Shown here piece by piece: positions 7,120 to 14,666 of a stretch of 52,689 bases of DNA. Source of the stretch: Blastocatellia bacterium (lineage in GTDB: Bacteria; Acidobacteriota; Blastocatellia; HR10; J050). The notes beneath the pieces are model-generated. The model was not told the DNA's origin. It worked only from the letters and a program-made list of their open reading frames with translations, and made no database searches. The position numbers were made by a program, and so were the translations under genes. The stretch's first letter is position 1. Each line of letters opens with the position of its first letter. The DNA is taken from the NCBI GenBank assembly GCA_026985075.1, contig JALSQX010000035.1, positions 1 through 52,689 on the forward strand, given 5' to 3'.

Positions 7120-8800
7120 ATGGGGCGAGGAAGCCCTGGCGGTTGTCGGAGCGGGGCGCCATCAGACGTGATGTGGCCCGCTTGGCCGTCAGGCGGGCCC
7201 GGTATTTTTCGGCCAATTCCGTCGCCTGGGGAATGGCGTCTAGTGCTTTGAGAAGCTGGAGGTCGATCTCATTGAGCGCTTGCGCGGCCGTCTCCAGTCC
7301 ATAAGCGGCGGTGGCCACCTCGAATCGAATGTACACGCGGGCGAACTCTCGATTCTTCTCGATGGTTGCTGCCGAGATGTGAAAGTCGCGCCGGTGAGCC
7401 AGGACAAACTGGGCAAAGGCGTCGAGCACGGCGTCGGTGATCCGATATTCCTGGTCGCCGAGGACGTGATGGAACTCGATCTTCTCCACCCGATAGGCCT
7501 CCAGACCCGGGATTAACCCGGCGACCAGTTCGCGGGCGAAGGCGAAAATCGCTCCTTGCAGGCGAACCTGATCCTCGGTCAACTGGGTGGCGGGAACGAT
7601 GATATCGGGTGTGATCCCTCCACCGCCGTAGAAGGTGCGGCCCGATTCGGAGTGGAAAGCGGGTCCCGATCGAGGCGGGGCCGTGGACGGCGATGGGCGC
7701 GCGCCAGGGCGATGTCGCGCGTAGTAGTCGTAAAAAGAGAGATTATCGTATGTGCGCTGAATCAATCGGCCGCTCGGCGTGAGGTATTTGGCCGTGGTCA
7801 AGGTCAATCCAGCCCCGAAGGGGAGCGGCATGATGGTTTGAACCAGGGCCTTGCCGAACGTGGGTTCTCCGACGACGAGCCCCCGATCGTGCTCCTGGAT
7901 CGCCGCCGTGACGATTTCCGAGGCCGAAGCCGTGTTCTCGTTCACCAGGACGAGCAGGGGGGTCAGATTGGGATGGGGGTTCCGCGAGGTGTAGACCTTC
8001 TGACTGGCGCGGCTCTTCTGAGTGAGAATGACCTGTCCCTGGGCGAGGAATTTCTCTGCCGTTCGCACGGCCTGATCGAGGAGACCGCCTTGATTATTCC
8101 GCAGGTCCAGGATGAGCGCCTTCATGCCCTGGGATTCCAGGCGACTCAGAGCCCGAGTGAGTTCCTCGTCAGTGGTCGTGTTGAACCCGCGTTGCAGGCT
8201 GACGTAGCCGACATCTCCCTGAAGGAGATAGGCGCTGGAGATGCTGGGCAGAGGGACGGCGTCGCGGACCAGTTTGACCGTGCGCGGCTTTTTCTCGCCG
8301 GCGCGCAGAATCTGCACTTCGACGGCCGTCCCTCGTGGGCCGCGCAGCCGCGCCGACACCTGAGCCGAGGGCCAGCCTTCGATCGACTCGCCGTTGATGG
8401 CCACGATTTGATCTCCATAGCGGAGCCCGCCGCGATAGGCCGGCGTATCGGGGAATGGAGCGAGGATATACACTTTCCCGTTCCGCGTGCCGATGGTGGC
8501 GCCGATGCCGAAGTATTGACTGGTCTGCTCGATACGAAACCGGGCGAACTCCCGCTTGTCGTAGTAGTGGGAGTGCGGGTCCAACGTATGGAGCATTCCC
8601 AGGATGGCCATCTTCGTGATCTGCTCATAGTCGAGCTTGTCGGCATAGTGCTCTTCGAGCAAAACGACGGCATCGGCGAAATCGCGCAGGATGGCACTCT
8701 CATCGGTTCGCGCCGGATCCCCGGTCGCGGGTGATGGCGATGAAGCGAGCAGGGCCCCCAGCGCCAAAAGAGCGAGGAATATCTTCGAGGCTCGTTTCAT
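7082..8800 (-). CDS. S41 C-terminal processing peptidase (CtpA type) with PDZ domain
   Basis: The order is: signal peptide (about 1-25), N-terminal helical region, PDZ domain (about 95-180, RGGLRYGDQIVAINGE), then the S41 catalytic core. The serine lies in NENTASASEIVTAA and the lysine in TFGKALVQT, the Ser/Lys dyad of tail-specific proteases. A C-terminal extension of about 180 residues follows the core. The family trims periplasmic or cell-wall-associated substrates. At 572 residues it is longer than typical CtpA (about 400-450). The final codons overlap the ccsB 3' end tail to tail, so the extreme C-terminus is constrained by two reading frames. Confidence 0.92.
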   Translation of the reverse strand: MKRASKIFLALLALGALLASSPSPATGDPARTDESAILRDFADAVVLLEEHYADKLDYEQITKMAILGMLHTLDPHSHYYDKREFARFRIEQTSQYFGIGATIGTRNGKVYILAPFPDTPAYRGGLRYGDQIVAINGESIEGWPSAQVSARLRGPRGTAVEVQILRAGEKKPRTVKLVRDAVPLPSISSAYLLQGDVGYVSLQRGFNTTTDEELTRALSRLESQGMKALILDLRNNQGGLLDQAVRTAEKFLAQGQVILTQKSRASQKVYTSRNPHPNLTPLLVLVNENTASASEIVTAAIQEHDRGLVVGEPTFGKALVQTIMPLPFGAGLTLTTAKYLTPSGRLIQRTYDNLSFYDYYARHRPGARPSPSTAPPRSGPAFHSESGRTFYGGGGITPDIIVPATQLTEDQVRLQGAIFAFARELVAGLIPGLEAYRVEKIEFHHVLGDQEYRITDAVLDAFAQFVLAHRRDFHISAATIEKNREFARVYIRFEVATAAYGLETAAQALNEIDLQLLKALDAIPQATELAEKYRARLTAKRATSRLMAPRSDNRQGFLAPSTTWRRNGGRAG

Positions 8801-8928
8801 AGGCGCACTCTATTACGGCGTTCTCCTACGGACCACCGATCTATTAAATCACACCGGGGCCAAACAGGGAAGGGACGTTTACCGGCGAGGCGATCCAAGG
8901 GCTGTGCTCCACAATGCGCACGCTCCCA

Positions 8929-9360
8929 CTACTGGGGTGGCATTTCTTCTTGAATGATGTGTTTCAGCTCCTGGCGGAGCTTCTCGATCTCCTTGATCTT
9001 GGATTCGATGCGCTCAAAGAGAGCCGCCTGGGCCTTGATCCCCTCGCTGATCAGGAAGGCGGCGCTTTCGGAACGACTCTTGAAAATACCCGTCTCGACG
9101 AGTTGATCAATGCGCTTCAGCGCTTCATCATTGACGCGCACCATGAGGGGGAAATCGCGACCGGCGAGCGCCCGTTCCACGGCCTTGGAGATGGATTCGG
9201 GGATCTTCGCGGCGAACTCCCTGACCGATGCCGCCAGGTCGTCGATCGCCGTTTCCACGCGCCCGGTGGGCTCCTCGGTCGATTCGGCTTTCCGGACCTC
9301 GATCTGGGTCTGGTCCGGTTCTTCGGGTCTTTCTTCGATAGTGACGTCGGGCTCTTTCAT
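8929..9360 (-). CDS. Ribbon-helix-helix (CopG-like) protein with coiled-coil tail
   Basis: A 143-residue protein. The N-terminal third is acidic and low in complexity. An RHH DNA-binding fold (about 77-115, LMVRVNDEALKRIDQLVETG then SRSESAAFLISEGI) is followed by a charged coiled coil. I used the ATG at 9360 (MKEPDV), which has GAGGGA upstream. The GTG at 9375 has none. The first strand (MVRV) suggests a DNA-binding regulator, and the target is unknown. It lies between the S41 protease and the nucleotidyltransferase, all on the minus strand. Confidence 0.65.
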   Translation of the reverse strand: MKEPDVTIEERPEEPDQTQIEVRKAESTEEPTGRVETAIDDLAASVREFAAKIPESISKAVERALAGRDFPLMVRVNDEALKRIDQLVETGIFKSRSESAAFLISEGIKAQAALFERIESKIKEIEKLRQELKHIIQEEMPPQ

Positions 9361-9421
9361 AGATGCTTCCCTCACCAGTGATCACATCCACCCGAACAGT
9401 GTATCACCTCCCGGAGAGAAG

Positions 9422-10177
9422 TCAATGTCCCGTTCCGGCGCGGCGCTCCCGGTGAAGCCGGGCAACGAGATTATTGGCCAGGAGTAAACTCTCGAACGTC
9501 CCCGCATCGGTCCACCAGCCATCGAGAATATCGTAGGTCATCTGGCCGCGCGCGATGTAGGTGTTGTTGACGTCGGTGATCTCCAACTCGCCTCGCTGGC
9601 TGGGCGTCAGTCCGCGGATGATGTCGAAGACCTGAGCGTCGTAAAAGTAAATCCCCGTCACGGCGTAGGGCGAGGCCGGGGTGGCCGGCTTCTCCTCGAT
9701 ACGCACGAGGCGTCCATTCTCGATGACCGGAACGCCGAATCGCTGTGGGTCGGGGACTTCCTTGAGCAAGATCTTGGCGCCCGAGCCCTGCTCGAGGAAG
9801 CTCTCCACATATCGAGAGATGGATTTCTCGATGATGTTATCGCCGAGAATGACGCAGAGCAGACCGCCATCGGCAAAGTGCTCGGCCAGACCGAGCGCCT
9901 CGGCGATGCCTCCTTCTCCCTCCTGATAGGTGTAGTGGACGTGATGAAGGCCGAATTCCTTGCCGTTTCCCAGAAGGCGCAGAAAATCGCCGGCGTTGTT
10001 CCCGCCGGTGACGATCAAAATATCTCGGATGCCCGCCTCCACCAGGGTCTGGATGGGATAGTAAATCATCGGTTTGTTATAGACCGGCAGCAGGTGCTTG
10101 TTGGTCACCTTGGTCAACGGATAGAGCCGCGTCCCCAGTCCACCGGCCAGGACGACGCCCTTGATGTGTTTCGCCAT
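9422..10177 (-). CDS. rmlA: Glucose-1-phosphate thymidylyltransferase-like nucleotidyltransferase
   Basis: The product makes NDP-sugars from sugar 1-phosphate, the first step toward dTDP-sugars such as rhamnose. The signature LAGGLGTRLYPLTKV and the KPMIYYPIQ motif are near the N-terminus. GDNIIE supplies the metal-binding aspartate. IEEKP and GWWTDAGT are also characteristic of RmlA. At 251 residues it is the short form and lacks the C-terminal allosteric helices of 290-residue RmlA. The other rml genes are not nearby, so the sugar and nucleotide remain uncertain. Confidence 0.88.
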   Translation of the reverse strand: MAKHIKGVVLAGGLGTRLYPLTKVTNKHLLPVYNKPMIYYPIQTLVEAGIRDILIVTGGNNAGDFLRLLGNGKEFGLHHVHYTYQEGEGGIAEALGLAEHFADGGLLCVILGDNIIEKSISRYVESFLEQGSGAKILLKEVPDPQRFGVPVIENGRLVRIEEKPATPASPYAVTGIYFYDAQVFDIIRGLTPSQRGELEITDVNNTYIARGQMTYDILDGWWTDAGTFESLLLANNLVARLHRERRAGTGH

Positions 10178-10265
10178 AGCCGAAGCTCCTCGGTTCCTCG
10201 CAGTGTGAGGGCGTTATTTATCACAGAGCGAGGGCGAGCGCAAGAGCGCGCGCTCGCCAGGGTGC

Positions 10266-11384
10266 TCATCTGACGGCGATGCCCGATGGACGGGCTCGGT
10301 CGTTCCCGAGGTCGAAGGGCGAGGCCTCGATCTCGACCAGTCGCCGGCGCGCGAGCCGGAGGACGTGGAGGGCGTGCTCTCTGACGTCGGCGGCGAGGGC
10401 GAACGTTCCATTCGGATCGATGGCGATGGGCCGCAGGGTCTCCCCAGCGGTGGGAAACGGCGAGCGGGGATCTCGTTGCAGACTGCCGTTGAAGCCGATG
10501 CGGTAAAGATACACGCCGGCCTCTCCGGGCGCCGTTCCCAGCAGGAATTTCCCGTTGGGAGCGATGGCCAATCCGTGCAGAGCTCCACTCGATGAGCCCG
10601 GAAAAGGGGAACCGACAAGGGGCGTCAGGTCGCCTTGCGCCGAGAGACGAAATCCGACAATCCCATCGGCCTCGGGACCCGTGGCGTAAAGAAATCGATC
10701 CTCTGGCGTGATGACCGAGGTCTGAAGCGGCCACTCGGTTGGACTCTCGGCCAGCGGCGTCACTGCCCCTTCGGGTTCGATCCGGTACACGCTCACGGCA
10801 TTCTCGCCCACGATGAACAACAGTTCGCCCGTAGAATTCACCATCAACGCCGCCGGTTCTCGTAGTGGGCGCACATCAAAGGGCGAGCCGGGAAGCGGAA
10901 GCAATCGCCCATCCGAAGCGATAGAGAAGACGCCGAGATCTCCGGAAATGAAATGGCTCACGAAGAGGAGCGTTCCTTGGGGATTGGTGGCCAGAGCCAC
11001 CGGAAGCCGACCGCCCGTCTCGAAGGGAGACCCCTCGACGAGCGTGAGCGATCCATCGGCATGGATGTCAAAGACGCTGATCGTATCGCTCGCCGTATTG
11101 CACACGAAGAGGAGATCCTTCGTGGACCAGATGGTGGCGTTGGAGAAGACTCTGAACACCGAGGCTCGCCCACCATCGCCTCCGGTGGGAAAAGGAGAGC
11201 CAGGGATGGAACTGAGCTTCCCTTCGGAATCCATCCGAAAGGCCGAGACGGTGTTCGGGCGGGTCTCGTTGTTGACGTAGATGAACGGAGCCTGAGCCGG
11301 AGCGGGCTTCATCAAGAGCCAGACCGCCAGCGACAGCAGATAACCGAACCACGGAGAAGACGTTCCCATAACTGCTGATTTCAT
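10266..11384 (-). CDS. Exported lactonase-family (YVTN-type) beta-propeller protein
   Basis: The 372-residue product has an N-terminal hydrophobic signal sequence ending near AQA. Repeated blades follow, with a recurring GSPFPTGG or SPF motif every 45-50 residues and strands such as LLFVCNTASDTISVF. This matches the 6-phosphogluconolactonase-like seven-bladed propeller. Export to the periplasm makes a pentose-pathway role unlikely. AAGGAGG precedes the ATG at 11384, and upstream in-frame ATGs lack such a site. Confidence 0.82.
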   Translation of the reverse strand: MKSAVMGTSSPWFGYLLSLAVWLLMKPAPAQAPFIYVNNETRPNTVSAFRMDSEGKLSSIPGSPFPTGGDGGRASVFRVFSNATIWSTKDLLFVCNTASDTISVFDIHADGSLTLVEGSPFETGGRLPVALATNPQGTLLFVSHFISGDLGVFSIASDGRLLPLPGSPFDVRPLREPAALMVNSTGELLFIVGENAVSVYRIEPEGAVTPLAESPTEWPLQTSVITPEDRFLYATGPEADGIVGFRLSAQGDLTPLVGSPFPGSSSGALHGLAIAPNGKFLLGTAPGEAGVYLYRIGFNGSLQRDPRSPFPTAGETLRPIAIDPNGTFALAADVREHALHVLRLARRRLVEIEASPFDLGNDRARPSGIAVR

Positions 11385-11633
11385 GACGCATCCTCCTTCA
11401 TAGCTCGTTTTCATCTTTCCAGTGTGGACCGTGGTGGCCATGAGCGACTCCCTCGAAAATGTAGCGCAAGATGGCATCTGGCGCTACTCACTCCTTTGGT
11501 GCGGTCCGCAAAGCGATGAGCGACTTCCACGAAGACGGAGCGCGGGATGGCATCTTGGGCTCCATCCTCAAACGGGGCCAAGCCAATGAGAGGGATGAAC
11601 GCCTCCCTCAAGGCCAGAGCTATGCCACCGGCC
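11385..11633. other. Gap between propeller gene and phage-like element
   Basis: No gene is firmly supported. A minus-strand frame from about 11411 to 11640 encodes a protein-like stretch (ALREAFIPLIGLAPFEDG) but lacks a good start and may be a decayed last gene of the element. The palindrome at 11461-11487 lies inside it. Confidence 0.4.
11461..11487 (-). terminator. Strong 27-nt palindrome, probable end of the mini-element operon
   Basis: GTAGCGC (11461-11467) pairs with GCGCTAC (11481-11487), and the inner AGATG (11469-11473) with CATCT (11475-11479). There is one mismatch pair and a 1-nt centre. On the minus strand it is followed by ATTTTC, a weak U tract. It may instead be an operator or element boundary. 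Confidence 0.5.
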
Positions 11634-11861
11634 TCACTCCGGATCGAAGCCGAGAAGTTCCCAGTCCTTGACTTCCACCCAGGCCACGTGCCGCTCAAAT
11701 GCCCGCAGCGCGCGCTCCAGATCGTTGTGCGCCTCATCCTCGGCGAGCTCCACATCCCCGCTCCCGTTCCTGGCGCCAAACTCGATCGTCACCCGCAACC
11801 GAGCATAGAGCGGCACATCTTTCTGGCGCCCATAGCGACTCATCATCAGCTCAGGCATCAT
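11634..11861 (-). CDS. Small hypothetical protein, last gene of phage-like operon
   Basis: A 75-residue acidic protein (MMPELMMSRYG to LLGFDPE) whose start overlaps the end of the upstream gene by 11 bp, implying translational coupling. The central part (ARLRVTIEFGARN, then AEDEAHNDLERALRAFERH) suggests a small alpha/beta fold. I do not recognise a family. Its position downstream of the Zn/NFDPVW gene is the only functional hint. Confidence 0.55.
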   Translation of the reverse strand: MMPELMMSRYGRQKDVPLYARLRVTIEFGARNGSGDVELAEDEAHNDLERALRAFERHVAWVEVKDWELLGFDPE

Positions 11862-12189
11862 CGGCCGGAAAGAATCCGCCGCACTCGTCCAACCACACCG
11901 GATCGAAGTTGAACGGCCAAAAGAACCACCCGTTTCTCACAGCATGTGGGTCGCATCGCAGCTCAAATGGTGGGTCAAGGACATGGGATTCATCGTCGCC
12001 ATCGGCTCTCACCATGTCAAGTCCCCATCGACGCCGATCGATGACGCCCGTCGCCGCCCACTCGGACACCAGCTCGCCCAACCGGCTCAACACGACGTTC
12101 GCAACGGACGGATGGACGCATCTGGAATGCACCGATCGGGGCGCCTCTTGCCGATATTTGCACTGGTAGCAGATTCCTCGTCTCTTCAT
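11851..12189 (-). CDS. Zn-finger-like phage-type protein with NFDPVW motif
   Basis: A 112-residue protein. The N-terminus has a CxxC pair and a further cysteine and histidine (CYQCKYR, then HSRCVHP) that probably bind zinc. The C-terminus has NGWFFWPFNFDPVWLDEC, a pattern I recall from uncharacterised proteins of phages and mobile elements. The ATG at 12189 overlaps the upstream stop codon as ATGA and has AAGGAGG upstream. Longer in-frame sequence to 12429 lacks a ribosome-binding site. No enzymatic role is known to me. Confidence 0.7.
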   Translation of the reverse strand: MKRRGICYQCKYRQEAPRSVHSRCVHPSVANVVLSRLGELVSEWAATGVIDRRRWGLDMVRADGDDESHVLDPPFELRCDPHAVRNGWFFWPFNFDPVWLDECGGFFPADDA

Positions 12190-12836
12190 GTTGAACCTCC
12201 TTGGGTTTCGGTCTGCCGCTTCCGCGCCAGCTTGTATCGCAGGTATCGCATGTACTCGGCCGACGACCGCACCCGCTGATAATCGGGATTGAGGATCTCG
12301 GGCACGAAATAGGCGAAACTGCGAATCGGTCTTGGCGCGCGCAAGGCGGCCATCATCATGGCCATCTGAACGCCCTCTAATGGCACGGCTCGTATCCGCT
12401 GGTAGGCCTGCTGATCCCGCTTCGTCCACCGATTTCCCGTCAGTTCGGTGTACAGATTGATGATGGTGTTTTCCGTCTCTCGACCAGAGCTCGAGTGATA
12501 CGTGGAATCACCATCATCACGATCACTAACATCATCTGCCCGCGAATGACGGCACAAGTACTCCTTGACGGCACCCTCGACCACCTCGCTGAGAGACCGG
12601 CCACGGAAGGCGCAGAATAGCTTTAACTCCATGTAAATCTCATAGTTAACCCGCACGGTCAGCTTCTGCCGCTGGACGGACGGAACCGCCCCACTGCCGT
12701 CAGAACGGTCAGTGACGGCAGCCAGCTTGCCGCCAGACGGCACGGACCCATCTGACGGCTTGCCGTTCCCGGGCCGGGGCACGGAACCCCCGCCCGTCGC
12801 TGACCGGCGTCCCTCTGGACCCACTCGCTCACTCAT
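12186..12836 (-). CDS. RHH protein with C-terminal helical domain (replication-type, mobile element)
   Basis: 216 residues. About 1-65 is disordered (Ser/Gly/Pro-rich). An RHH domain follows (about 66-100, LTVRVNYEIYMELKLFC then SLSEVVEGAVKEYL). The C-terminal helical part (INLYTELTGNRWTKRDQQAY, RSFAYFVPEIL) resembles helical domains of plasmid or phage replication and partition accessory proteins. The ATG at 12836 has AAGGAGG and overlaps the upstream gene by 8 bp. DNA binding is well supported. A role in replication or copy control is inference. Confidence 0.68.
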   Translation of the reverse strand: MSERVGPEGRRSATGGGSVPRPGNGKPSDGSVPSGGKLAAVTDRSDGSGAVPSVQRQKLTVRVNYEIYMELKLFCAFRGRSLSEVVEGAVKEYLCRHSRADDVSDRDDGDSTYHSSSGRETENTIINLYTELTGNRWTKRDQQAYQRIRAVPLEGVQMAMMMAALRAPRPIRSFAYFVPEILNPDYQRVRSSAEYMRYLRYKLARKRQTETQGGST

Positions 12837-13173
12837 CGCCACCTCCTTCAGAAAACAAGAGCGGATAACGCTCCCTGAGATCGGGGAACGTCCGCACCAT
12901 CGCTCGCGCAATGGCCAGCGTCTCATAGGCCGACCCCAGGAAATGAGAGAGGAAGCGTTCCATCTCCGCCTCCGTCCGAATGAGGAAATACCCCTTTTTG
13001 CTCCTCTTGCTCGATCCGATCGGAATCCCCGATAACCGCGCTCGCCTGACGGCCTCCCACACGGTGATCCGGTCGCAACCGAGCTGCTCGGTCAACTGCC
13101 TGGCGGTGATCGGATCGCCGGCATCGTGCGTCGAGATCAGCATGATGATCCGCTCGTACGGCGCCCGGTTCAT
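12829..13173 (-). CDS. Small HTH DNA-binding protein
   Basis: 114 residues. A winged-helix-like HTH (about 18-60, ITARQLTEQLGCDRITVWEA, then GYFLIRTEAEMERFL) resembles BirA-type or HTH_11 domains used by phage regulators and replisome organisers. The wing ends with a basic turn (GSSKRSKKGYF). The ATG at 13173 overlaps the upstream stop as ATGA with AAGGAGG in front. The longer frame to 13404 only mirrors the upstream gene. It probably binds element DNA. Confidence 0.7.
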   Translation of the reverse strand: MNRAPYERIIMLISTHDAGDPITARQLTEQLGCDRITVWEAVRRARLSGIPIGSSKRSKKGYFLIRTEAEMERFLSHFLGSAYETLAIARAMVRTFPDLRERYPLLFSEGGGDE

Positions 13174-13583
13174 ACCTCCTCCTTGGCGCGCAATACCGCC
13201 ACCACACCGGTGTGCATCCGCTTCAGGAACTCGATCTCGGCCTCTAACTTCTGCTGCTTGACTCGCAATGCCTTGATCCGCCGCGCCCGCCTCTGATAGG
13301 TGGCATTCTGATCCAGCGCGTGTTGCACCGCCTCCTGGCGCGCCTTCTCGTTGGTATACCTCAAACTCCCTTTCGCCTTCTTCTCGGCGCGTACGCTCAA
13401 ACACACGCGGAGCTTTTGCCGCTCCTGCCTGGCCAACTGATCGGTCAACTCGACCCCTACGGCGATCAGCTCCAAACGTCTCTTGCGTAACTCCAGCGGC
13501 AAACGAGTGGCCAAAAGCTCCAACTGCTGACCCTTGACCGTGCCCAACCGCTGATCCTTGGCAATCGATCGTCTGCTACTCAT
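13170..13583 (-). CDS. Basic coiled-coil phage-type protein
   Basis: 137 residues, rich in Lys/Arg/Gln and predicted almost entirely helical. The central TNEKARQEAVQHALDQNATY, followed by a leucine-rich coiled coil with EFLKR, matches my recollection of small phage proteins encoded near single-strand annealing or SSB genes. No such gene is present here. I chose the ATG at 13583 (MSSRRS), preceded by GGAGGG 7 nt upstream. The frame extends to 13898 but runs through repeat DNA. It is coupled (ATGA) to the HTH gene downstream. Confidence 0.65.
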   Translation of the reverse strand: MSSRRSIAKDQRLGTVKGQQLELLATRLPLELRKRRLELIAVGVELTDQLARQERQKLRVCLSVRAEKKAKGSLRYTNEKARQEAVQHALDQNATYQRRARRIKALRVKQQKLEAEIEFLKRMHTGVVAVLRAKEEV

Positions 13584-13636
13584 CAGCTTGCCCTCCTGCA
13601 ATCGCGGGGGAACCCGAAGGCTCCCCCGGAAAAGGC

Positions 13637-13721
13637 CGTCCGACCGTGGTGGACAACGGCGTCGCCCCTCGGACCCGAACCGTCCGCCCTCACCATGAGG
13701 TCGTCCGACCGTGGTGGACAA
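13637..13721. repeat. Two 20-bp direct repeats, 65 bp apart, inside the element
   Basis: CGTCCGACCGTGGTGGACAA occurs exactly at 13637-13656 and 13702-13721, in the 185-bp gap between the small membrane protein and the coiled-coil gene. Each has imperfect dyad symmetry (GTCC/GGAC ends). They may be operators or a replication or partition site for the RHH/HTH proteins. Confidence 0.7.
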
Positions 13722-13728
13722 TGGCCCC

Positions 13729-13768
13729 GGAGCGTGGGGCGGGGAGCAGGGAGCAGGGAGCGGCGAGC
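13729..13768. repeat. GGAGC-type heptamer repeat tract
   Basis: Degenerate tandem GGAGCAG/GGAGCGT units lie just beyond the small membrane-protein stop codon, in the same family as the tracts at 14050, 14715, 47891 and 49817. Confidence 0.65.
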
Positions 13769-13987
13769 TCAGAAGATCAACTCCACACCCCCGAGCGCCC
13801 GCTCGCCTCGCTTCTTCCGCTCGCGAGCCCCCTTGGCGGCCGCATTGATCAACGCCCCCATGGCCGCCATGACCGGCACCTTGACCACCGGCGGCCACGC
13901 CAAAGAACCGAGCGCCTCGGTCCCCATGACCGCCACCATGGCCAGCGCCTGCCCCGCTAACACCCGAAAAAATCGCTTCATGTTCAT
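13769..13987 (-). CDS. Small membrane protein of the phage-like operon
   Basis: 72 residues. A short basic N-terminus is followed by two hydrophobic stretches (about 8-30 and 34-52), the second Ala/Gly-rich, and then a basic tail (ARERKKRGER). Its ATG overlaps the holin-like gene's stop (ATGA), so the two are translationally coupled. Paired small membrane proteins at this place suggest a lysis or membrane-pore module, which is inference. Confidence 0.6.
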   Translation of the reverse strand: MNMKRFFRVLAGQALAMVAVMGTEALGSLAWPPVVKVPVMAAMGALINAAAKGARERKKRGERALGGVELIF

Positions 13988-14313
13988 TCGTTCACCTCCT
14001 CATCCGACGACGAAAAATCGGACGCCCGGCCCGACGATGGGGAAGCCGTGAGCGTGGAGCGTGGAGCATGGAGCGTGGAGCGTGGAGCATGGAGCCGGGA
14101 ACCCTCATCACCAGATGACCGGACCGAGCGCCCAACCGAACTACTAAGGAGGGTCTCGACGTGTGGAGAGCGCCTGATGACCTCGTACAACACCTCCCGG
14201 AGATTCCGAACCTCATCCCGCACCTCCGCCAGCCGCCCCTCTAACCGCAACAACACAAACGCCGCTACCGCCGCCGGAAACCCAATGTCTTTGATCGCTG
14301 TCGTGAGGTCCAT
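13984..14313 (-). CDS. UviB/BhlA-like holin-type protein with repeat-encoded tail
   Basis: 109 residues. The N-terminal transmembrane helix with DIGFPAAVAAFVLLRLEGRL, followed by a short amphipathic helix (EVRDEVRNLREVLYEVI), is the layout of UviB/BhlA-like small holins. About residues 70-88 (HAPRSTLHAPRSTL) are encoded by GGAGC heptamer repeats that have expanded in frame within the 3' end. The ATG at 14313 lies only 8 nt after a consensus -10, so the mRNA is essentially leaderless. It is the first gene of the operon. Confidence 0.68.
   Translation of the reverse strand: MDLTTAIKDIGFPAAVAAFVLLRLEGRLAEVRDEVRNLREVLYEVIRRSPHVETLLSSSVGRSVRSSGDEGSRLHAPRSTLHAPRSTLTASPSSGRASDFSSSDEEVNE
14050..14100. 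repeat. GGAGC heptamer tract inside the holin-like gene
   Basis: About seven units alternate between GGAGCGT and GGAGCAT. The tract is in frame with the gene and encodes the HAPRSTL peptide repeat. Confidence 0.85.
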
Positions 14314-14321
14314 CGAAATGT

Positions 14322-14350
14322 ATTTTACAATAATTTCATCGTACTGTCAA
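14322..14350 (-). promoter_or_regulatory. Consensus sigma70 promoter of the phage-like operon
   Basis: On the minus strand, a perfect TTGACA (14345-14350), a 17-bp spacer and TAAAAT (14322-14327) lie 8 nt before the ATG at 14313. The predicted start site falls at or 1-2 nt before the start codon. Confidence 0.8.
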
Positions 14351-14382
14351 TGAAAATAGGTTAAAATGAAAAAATTATTTTA

Positions 14383-14410
14383 TTGACATTGCTTGGAATT
14401 CATGTAGAAT
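14383..14410 (+). promoter_or_regulatory. Consensus sigma70 promoter of the divergent RHH gene
   Basis: A perfect TTGACA (14383-14388), a 16-bp spacer and TAGAAT (14405-14410) lie 10 nt before the ATG at 14421, leaving a leader of about 3-4 nt. The -35 boxes of the two divergent promoters are 32 bp apart in an AT-rich island. Confidence 0.8.
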
Positions 14411-14420
14411 TTGGGACATC

Positions 14421-14666
14421 ATGACGAAACAAATTACTATCTCATTAAAAGACGAGCTTGCCGACAAATTGGCACGCGCTGCGGAGGAGACTTGCAAAAC
14501 GGAGCCCGCAGTGATCAGAGAAGTCCTCCACTACTTTCTTGAGGCCTGGTTAGAAGCAGAGAGAGCCAAACTGGAGACGGTGCGTAAGATGACGGGACAG
14601 ACCAAGCGCGAGAGTCAGCAATCGCGTCGCGGAATCAAGAAACGGATTACGGGGTCTGGCCAATAG
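14421..14666 (+). CDS. RHH (CopG/Arc-type) regulator of the phage-like element
   Basis: 81 residues. The RHH fold (KQITISLKDELADKLARAAE, then EPAVIREVLHYFLEAWLEAE) fills the first 50 residues. A basic tail follows (TKRESQQSRRGIKKRI). It is divergent from the seven-gene operon, with back-to-back promoters between them, the classic place for a repressor that controls both directions. No toxin gene follows it, so a simple antitoxin role is less likely. The gene is more AT-rich than its surroundings, consistent with transfer. Confidence 0.78.
   Translation: MTKQITISLKDELADKLARAAEETCKTEPAVIREVLHYFLEAWLEAERAKLETVRKMTGQTKRESQQSRRGIKKRITGSGQ

Noticed and set aside
13170-13898. Longer 242-residue version of the coiled-coil protein
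   Set aside because: The extra N-terminal part is encoded by heptamer repeats and the antisense of the small membrane protein. A good ribosome-binding site marks the start at 13583.
14421-14666. Type II antitoxin gene
   Set aside because: No toxin-like gene follows or precedes it on the same strand. Its divergent placement to the mini-element operon fits a regulator better, although an antitoxin role is not excluded.
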